Shown here one piece after another: positions 42,687-46,538 of a DNA stretch of 46,538 nucleotides (the stretch's first letter is position 1; every line of letters starts with the position of its first letter). The notes under the pieces are model-generated. The model saw nothing but the letters and a program-made list of their open reading frames with translations. It had not been told where the DNA came from and searched no databases. Both the position numbers and the translations under genes were made by a program. Source of the DNA: an uncultured Bacteroides sp. (GTDB lineage Bacteria > Bacteroidota > Bacteroidia > Bacteroidales > Bacteroidaceae); assembly GCA_945965395.1 (NCBI GenBank), contig CAMFND010000051.1, positions 1-46,538 on the forward strand, written 5' to 3'.

Positions 42687-45275
42687 ATGAACTTTAACAA
42701 CTTTACAATCAAATCGCAAGAGGCAGTGCAGGAAGCGGTAAATCTGGTACAGAGCCGTGGACAGCAGGCCATCGAGCCGGAACATTTGATGGCAGGTTTG
42801 CTGAAGGTGGGCGAAAATGTAACGAACTTCATTTTCCAGAAACTCGGCATAAACGGCCAGCAGATAGAAACCATACTCGACAGACAAATTGCCTCACTGC
42901 CGAAAGTTTCAGGTGGGGAAGCTTACCTGAGCCGAAGCGCCAACGAGGTGTTGCAGAAAGCCGTGGAAGTATCTAAGGAACTGGGTGATGAATATGTGTC
43001 ACTGGAAGCCTTGTTGCTGGCACTGCTGAACGTGAAAAGTACGGTGGCCACCATCCTGAAAGATGCAGGCCTTACCGACAAGGAACTGCGGGCTGCCATT
43101 CAGGAGCTGCGTCAGGGACAGAAAGTCACCTCACAGTCGAGTGAAGATACCTATCAGTCATTAAACAAATATGCCATCAACCTGATTGAAGCTGCACGAA
43201 GCGGAAAACTTGACCCGGTTATCGGCCGTGACGAGGAAATCCGACGGGTATTGCAGATTTTGAGCCGACGTACGAAGAACAACCCGATTCTGATTGGTGA
43301 ACCGGGTACCGGTAAGACGGCCATCGTAGAGGGACTGGCACAACGAATCCTTCGTGGAGATGTGCCGGAGAACTTGAAGAACAAGCAGCTGTTCTCACTG
43401 GATATGGGTGCGCTGGTTGCAGGTGCCAAATACAAAGGTGAATTTGAGGAACGTCTGAAATCGGTTATCAACGAAGTGACGAAGTCCGACGGAAACATCA
43501 TCCTCTTTATCGATGAAATCCACACGCTGGTGGGTGCCGGAAAAGGGGAAGGTGCCATGGATGCCGCCAACATTCTGAAACCGGCCCTGGCCCGTGGTGA
43601 ACTGCGGAGCATCGGTGCCACTACCCTCGATGAATACCAGAAATATTTCGAAAAGGATAAGGCATTGGAACGTCGTTTCCAGACAGTCATGGTAGACGAA
43701 CCGGATACGGCCAGCTCTATCTCCATCTTGCGTGGATTGAAGGAGCGTTACGAGAACCACCATCAGGTGCGTATCAAAGACGAAGCCATCATCGCGGCAG
43801 TGGAACTGAGCAACCGTTACATTTCCGACCGTTTCTTGCCGGATAAGGCCATCGACCTGATGGATGAAGCGGCAGCCAAACTGCGTATGGAGCGTGATTC
43901 GCTTCCGGAAGAACTGGATGAAATCGAACGTCGGTTGAAGCAGCTCGAAATTGAACGTGAGGCTATCAAGCGTGAAAAGGACGAGGCTAAACTGGCTCAA
44001 CTGAACAAGGAGATTGCAGAACTGAAGGAACAGGAGACTTCTTACAAGGCTAAATGGCAGAGTGAGAAGGAACTGGTGAACAAGATTCAGCAGAACAAGA
44101 AGGAAATCGAACAATTGAAGTTCGAAGCCGACAAGGCAGAACGTGAAGGTGATTACGGACGGGTGGCTGAAATCCGCTACGGAAAGCTTCAGGCACTGGA
44201 GAACGAAATTAAGTCTATCCAGGAAGACCTGAAGAAGAAGCAGGGTGACAGCGCTTTAATCAAGGAAGAGGTAACGGCTGAAGACATCGCCGATGTAGTT
44301 TCTCGCTGGACGGGCATACCGGTAAGCAAGATGCTGCAAAGCGAAAGAGAGAAGCTGCTTCACCTGGAAGATGAGCTGCACAAGCGGGTTATCGGACAGG
44401 ACGAAGCCATCGAAGCCGTGGCTGATGCCGTACGCCGTAGCCGTGCCGGACTGCAAGACCCGAAACGTCCGATTGGTTCGTTCATCTTCCTGGGTACAAC
44501 GGGGGTGGGTAAGACCGAGCTGGCCAAAGCACTGGCAGAATACCTGTTCGATGATGAATCGCTGATGACGCGTATCGACATGAGTGAGTATCAGGAGAAG
44601 CATACCGTGTCACGTTTGATTGGTGCGCCTCCGGGATACGTAGGTTACGATGAAGGTGGTCAGCTTACTGAAGCCGTACGCCGGAAACCGTACTCTGTCG
44701 TGCTGTTCGATGAAATCGAGAAGGCTCATCCGGATGTGTTCAACATCTTGTTGCAGGTATTGGACGACGGACGTCTGACCGACAACAAGGGACGTACGGT
44801 GAACTTCAAGAACACCATCATCATCATGACTTCTAACCTGGGCAGTGCCTACATTCAGAGTCAGTTCGAGAAAATTAACGACCAGAACCACGACCAGATT
44901 GTAGAAGAGACCAAGAAAGAGGTGATGAACATGCTGAAGAAGACCATCCGTCCGGAATTCCTGAACCGTATTGACGAGACCATCATGTTCCAGCCGCTGA
45001 ACAAGCCGCAAATCGAACAGATTGTACGCCTGCAAATCAACGGTATCCGGAAGATGCTGGAAGGCAACGGAGTGACTTTGCAGATGACAGATGCTGCTGT
45101 AGACTTCCTGGCTACTGCCGGTTACGATCCTGAATTCGGTGCACGTCCGGTGAAACGTGCCATCCAGCGCTACTTGCTGAACGATTTGTCAAAAAAGCTT
45201 CTGTCACAGGAAGTGAACCGCGAAAAACCGATCATCGTAGAACGCGAAGGAGATGCATTGAAGTTCCGCAACTAA
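42687..45275 (+). CDS. clpB: ATP-dependent disaggregase ClpB
   Basis: The 862-residue Hsp100 chaperone dissolves protein aggregates together with DnaK. An N-terminal substrate domain (1-145) precedes NBD1 with Walker A GEPGTGKT near 203, a long charged coiled-coil M domain (about 400-525, rich in Glu, Lys and Arg), NBD2 with Walker A GTTGVGKT near 601 and the C-terminal small domain. Length and M domain distinguish it from ClpA and ClpC. It is monocistronic, followed by a strong terminator. Confidence 0.96.
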   Translation: MNFNNFTIKSQEAVQEAVNLVQSRGQQAIEPEHLMAGLLKVGENVTNFIFQKLGINGQQIETILDRQIASLPKVSGGEAYLSRSANEVLQKAVEVSKELGDEYVSLEALLLALLNVKSTVATILKDAGLTDKELRAAIQELRQGQKVTSQSSEDTYQSLNKYAINLIEAARSGKLDPVIGRDEEIRRVLQILSRRTKNNPILIGEPGTGKTAIVEGLAQRILRGDVPENLKNKQLFSLDMGALVAGAKYKGEFEERLKSVINEVTKSDGNIILFIDEIHTLVGAGKGEGAMDAANILKPALARGELRSIGATTLDEYQKYFEKDKALERRFQTVMVDEPDTASSISILRGLKERYENHHQVRIKDEAIIAAVELSNRYISDRFLPDKAIDLMDEAAAKLRMERDSLPEELDEIERRLKQLEIEREAIKREKDEAKLAQLNKEIAELKEQETSYKAKWQSEKELVNKIQQNKKEIEQLKFEADKAEREGDYGRVAEIRYGKLQALENEIKSIQEDLKKKQGDSALIKEEVTAEDIADVVSRWTGIPVSKMLQSEREKLLHLEDELHKRVIGQDEAIEAVADAVRRSRAGLQDPKRPIGSFIFLGTTGVGKTELAKALAEYLFDDESLMTRIDMSEYQEKHTVSRLIGAPPGYVGYDEGGQLTEAVRRKPYSVVLFDEIEKAHPDVFNILLQVLDDGRLTDNKGRTVNFKNTIIIMTSNLGSAYIQSQFEKINDQNHDQIVEETKKEVMNMLKKTIRPEFLNRIDETIMFQPLNKPQIEQIVRLQINGIRKMLEGNGVTLQMTDAAVDFLATAGYDPEFGARPVKRAIQRYLLNDLSKKLLSQEVNREKPIIVEREGDALKFRN

Positions 45276-45310
45276 GTCAGCGGGGGTTCCCTATCTTCTA
45301 TATAAAAACA

Positions 45311-45357
45311 AACCCTCCGCAGGGATTTCCTCAAAAGGATACCTGCGGAGGGTTTTT
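45311..45357. terminator. bidirectional terminator between clpB and the GH25 gene
   Basis: AACCCTCCGCAGG and CCTGCGGAGGGTT form a perfect 13-bp stem, with T residues after it on the plus strand and on the minus strand as well, serving two convergent genes. Confidence 0.88.
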
Positions 45358-45390
45358 GTTTGTCTGTATATGATAAGAATTCTTTCTGAA

Positions 45391-46305
45391 TCAGGGTATC
45401 GTCATGCGCTTCAACTCATCCAGCGTGCCGTTGAACACATTCAGGTCCACATCTTCACGGATGCCCGGCAAACGTCCCACATCGGTATGCTGCCAGAAGT
45501 GCCACTGCCCTTTGTATTCCACCGAGTCGGCATAATAATGGGCTATCCAGTACGGATATGAATTGAAAACAGAATCGTTCAGGTAACGGGTCTTAAATTT
45601 ATAAGAGGTATAGAGAATCGGTTTTACCCGATAATAATCTTCGATTTTATCCAGCCAGACTTTCAAGTCGCGGCGAAGCTTTTTCTCATCTTCTCCCCTC
45701 ACCTCGATGTCGAGCACCGGAGGCAGGTCGCCCGATTCCAGTTTCACGGAGCGGATAAAGAAATCGGCCTGACGGGAAGCGTCTGTCTTGGGATTGTAAA
45801 AATGGTAGGCACCGCGGATAAATCCGTGCTTACGGGCCTCATCAAAGTTATGAATAAAGGCTGTATCGCTGAAATCACCTCCCTCAGAAGCTTTCATAAA
45901 TACAAAACGTACAGGGAAAGGAGCTGTCTGGGTTTTCTGCAGTTCGCTCCAGTCTATCTGTCCCTGATGGTGGGACACATCGAAACCGTGCACCTCAAAT
46001 CCGTATGGCAGACATACCCCGTATGCTTTCATGCCATAGCAGGGTTTCCAGCGGTAGGCGTACGGACGAATAAAAAAATAGTAGAAACAGATGACAAAAC
46101 AGGCTCCAATGAAACCGAGCAGCAGGTAATAACACCACGAAGGCATCTGCCACCGACGGATGGTCTTCTTCCCTTTGGAAGTCCTGCCCGACGTCTTTCC
46201 GGAAGCGGTCTTCTTACTGCCTGTCGCTTTTCGGGTCGCAGGACGCTTGCGGGTAGTTTTTTTCACGGGCTCGTTCACCGCGAGAATGGGTGATTTCTTT
46301 GTCAT
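45391..46305 (-). CDS. membrane-anchored GH25 (lysozyme-type) muramidase
   Basis: The 304-residue protein has a very basic, Thr/Lys-rich cytoplasmic N-terminus (residues 1-50), one membrane helix (CYYLLLGFIGACFVICFYYF, about 58-77) and a glycoside hydrolase 25 domain from about 105. Catalytic-site motifs are FDVSHHQG near 108, FMKASEGGDF and the acidic LDIEV near 198; the family cuts the MurNAc-GlcNAc bond of peptidoglycan. The late WFQHT-like WHFWQHTD and DVDLNVFNG are also typical. A role in wall remodelling is inferred. Confidence 0.88.
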   Translation of the reverse strand: MTKKSPILAVNEPVKKTTRKRPATRKATGSKKTASGKTSGRTSKGKKTIRRWQMPSWCYYLLLGFIGACFVICFYYFFIRPYAYRWKPCYGMKAYGVCLPYGFEVHGFDVSHHQGQIDWSELQKTQTAPFPVRFVFMKASEGGDFSDTAFIHNFDEARKHGFIRGAYHFYNPKTDASRQADFFIRSVKLESGDLPPVLDIEVRGEDEKKLRRDLKVWLDKIEDYYRVKPILYTSYKFKTRYLNDSVFNSYPYWIAHYYADSVEYKGQWHFWQHTDVGRLPGIREDVDLNVFNGTLDELKRMTIP

Positions 46306-46374
46306 CTTAACTAAAAGTTTATAGAGAATTTCAACAGATGTACCGGCAGAACCGGTTGAGCTTGTTTCAACAAA

Positions 46375-46419
46375 TAGCGAAGAATCCGGCCCTCTTTCGG
46401 TCGGCCTGATTCTTCGCTA
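46375..46419. terminator. strong hairpin between GH25 and the partial gene
   Basis: TAGCGAAGAATC and GATTCTTCGCTA pair perfectly, extended inside by GGCC/GGCC. On the minus strand it is 49 bases past the stop of the partial gene, which it probably terminates. Confidence 0.75.
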
Positions 46420-46467
46420 AATTAATTTTCCTATAGAAAGTTCCCTTCCGGGAATTCAGGAATCAAA

Positions 46468-46538
46468 TTATTTTGCCTGTTCGTACTGCAGAGTCTTAGT
46501 CGGCTGGTCGCAAACTTCTGTAGGACCGAAGTACTGGA
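46468..46538 (-). CDS. 3' end of an unidentified gene, cut by the window edge
   Basis: The last 23 codons on the minus strand read YFGPTEVCDQPTKTLQYEQ... and end with AK and TAA, open to the window edge, and a terminator-type hairpin follows. The fragment is too short to assign. Confidence 0.5.
   Translation of the reverse strand, partial: QYFGPTEVCDQPTKTLQYEQAK

Overview
The window reads as a piece of a Bacteroidales chromosome, most like Bacteroides/Phocaeicola. The evidence is promoters of the TTTG / TAnnTTTG type ahead of several genes, little Shine-Dalgarno signal, an L-arabinose cluster controlled by a Nudix-type AraR, a fused SudAB/Nfn-like flavoprotein, a BioG-type biotin operon, and envelope families typical of the phylum (DUF4421, Porin_10-like, FadL-like, OmpA lipoprotein, M56-TonB). 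I see no rRNA, tRNA, CRISPR array or intact transposase.

Layout. 0.2-1.0 kb: OmpA lipoprotein. 1.4-11.9 kb: L-arabinose and pentose phosphate block (Na+/sugar symporter, aldose epimerase, AraR, AraD, AraA, AraB, transketolase, RpiB), with three candidate AraR operators. 12.2-13.2 kb: DUF4468 protein. 13.2-18.5 kb: a minus-strand accessory island of lipoproteins, small membrane proteins and immunity-like genes, including a MORN-type gene broken by two in-frame amber codons and a possible insertion-sequence end at its edge. 18.5-19.0 kb: non-coding DNA with a 22-bp-period palindromic repeat array and a strong hairpin. 19.1-24.9 kb: fused SudAB/Nfn-like oxidoreductase, divergent from a 2-oxoacid:ferredoxin oxidoreductase operon that also carries a small membrane protein. 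25.0-33.1 kb: outer-membrane and periplasmic genes. 33.2-39.2 kb: complete minus-strand biotin operon bioB-A-F-G-C-D behind a long leader. 39.2-42.3 kb: TlpA-like, M56-TonB and BlaI genes. 42.3-42.5 kb: a second 22-bp-period array, in inverted orientation. 42.7-45.3 kb: clpB. 45.4-46.3 kb: membrane-anchored GH25 lysozyme, then the end of an unidentified gene.

How the parts work together. Arabinose enters through the symporter, AraA, AraB and AraD convert it to xylulose 5-phosphate, and transketolase and RpiB feed this into central metabolism. The 2-oxoacid oxidoreductase makes reduced ferredoxin, which the divergent SudAB/Nfn-like protein could exchange with NAD(P)H. The bio genes cover pimeloyl-ACP to biotin.

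Most interesting observations: (1) the bio leader, where a 129-codon ORF runs through one arm of a near-perfect 29-bp terminator hairpin and stops at its apex, 50 bases before bioB, an architecture that suits translation-coupled antitermination; (2) two arrays of the same 16-bp palindromic repeat spaced at exactly 22 bp, in opposite orientation 23.6 kb apart; (3) the accessory island, which looks like an orphan immunity cluster.
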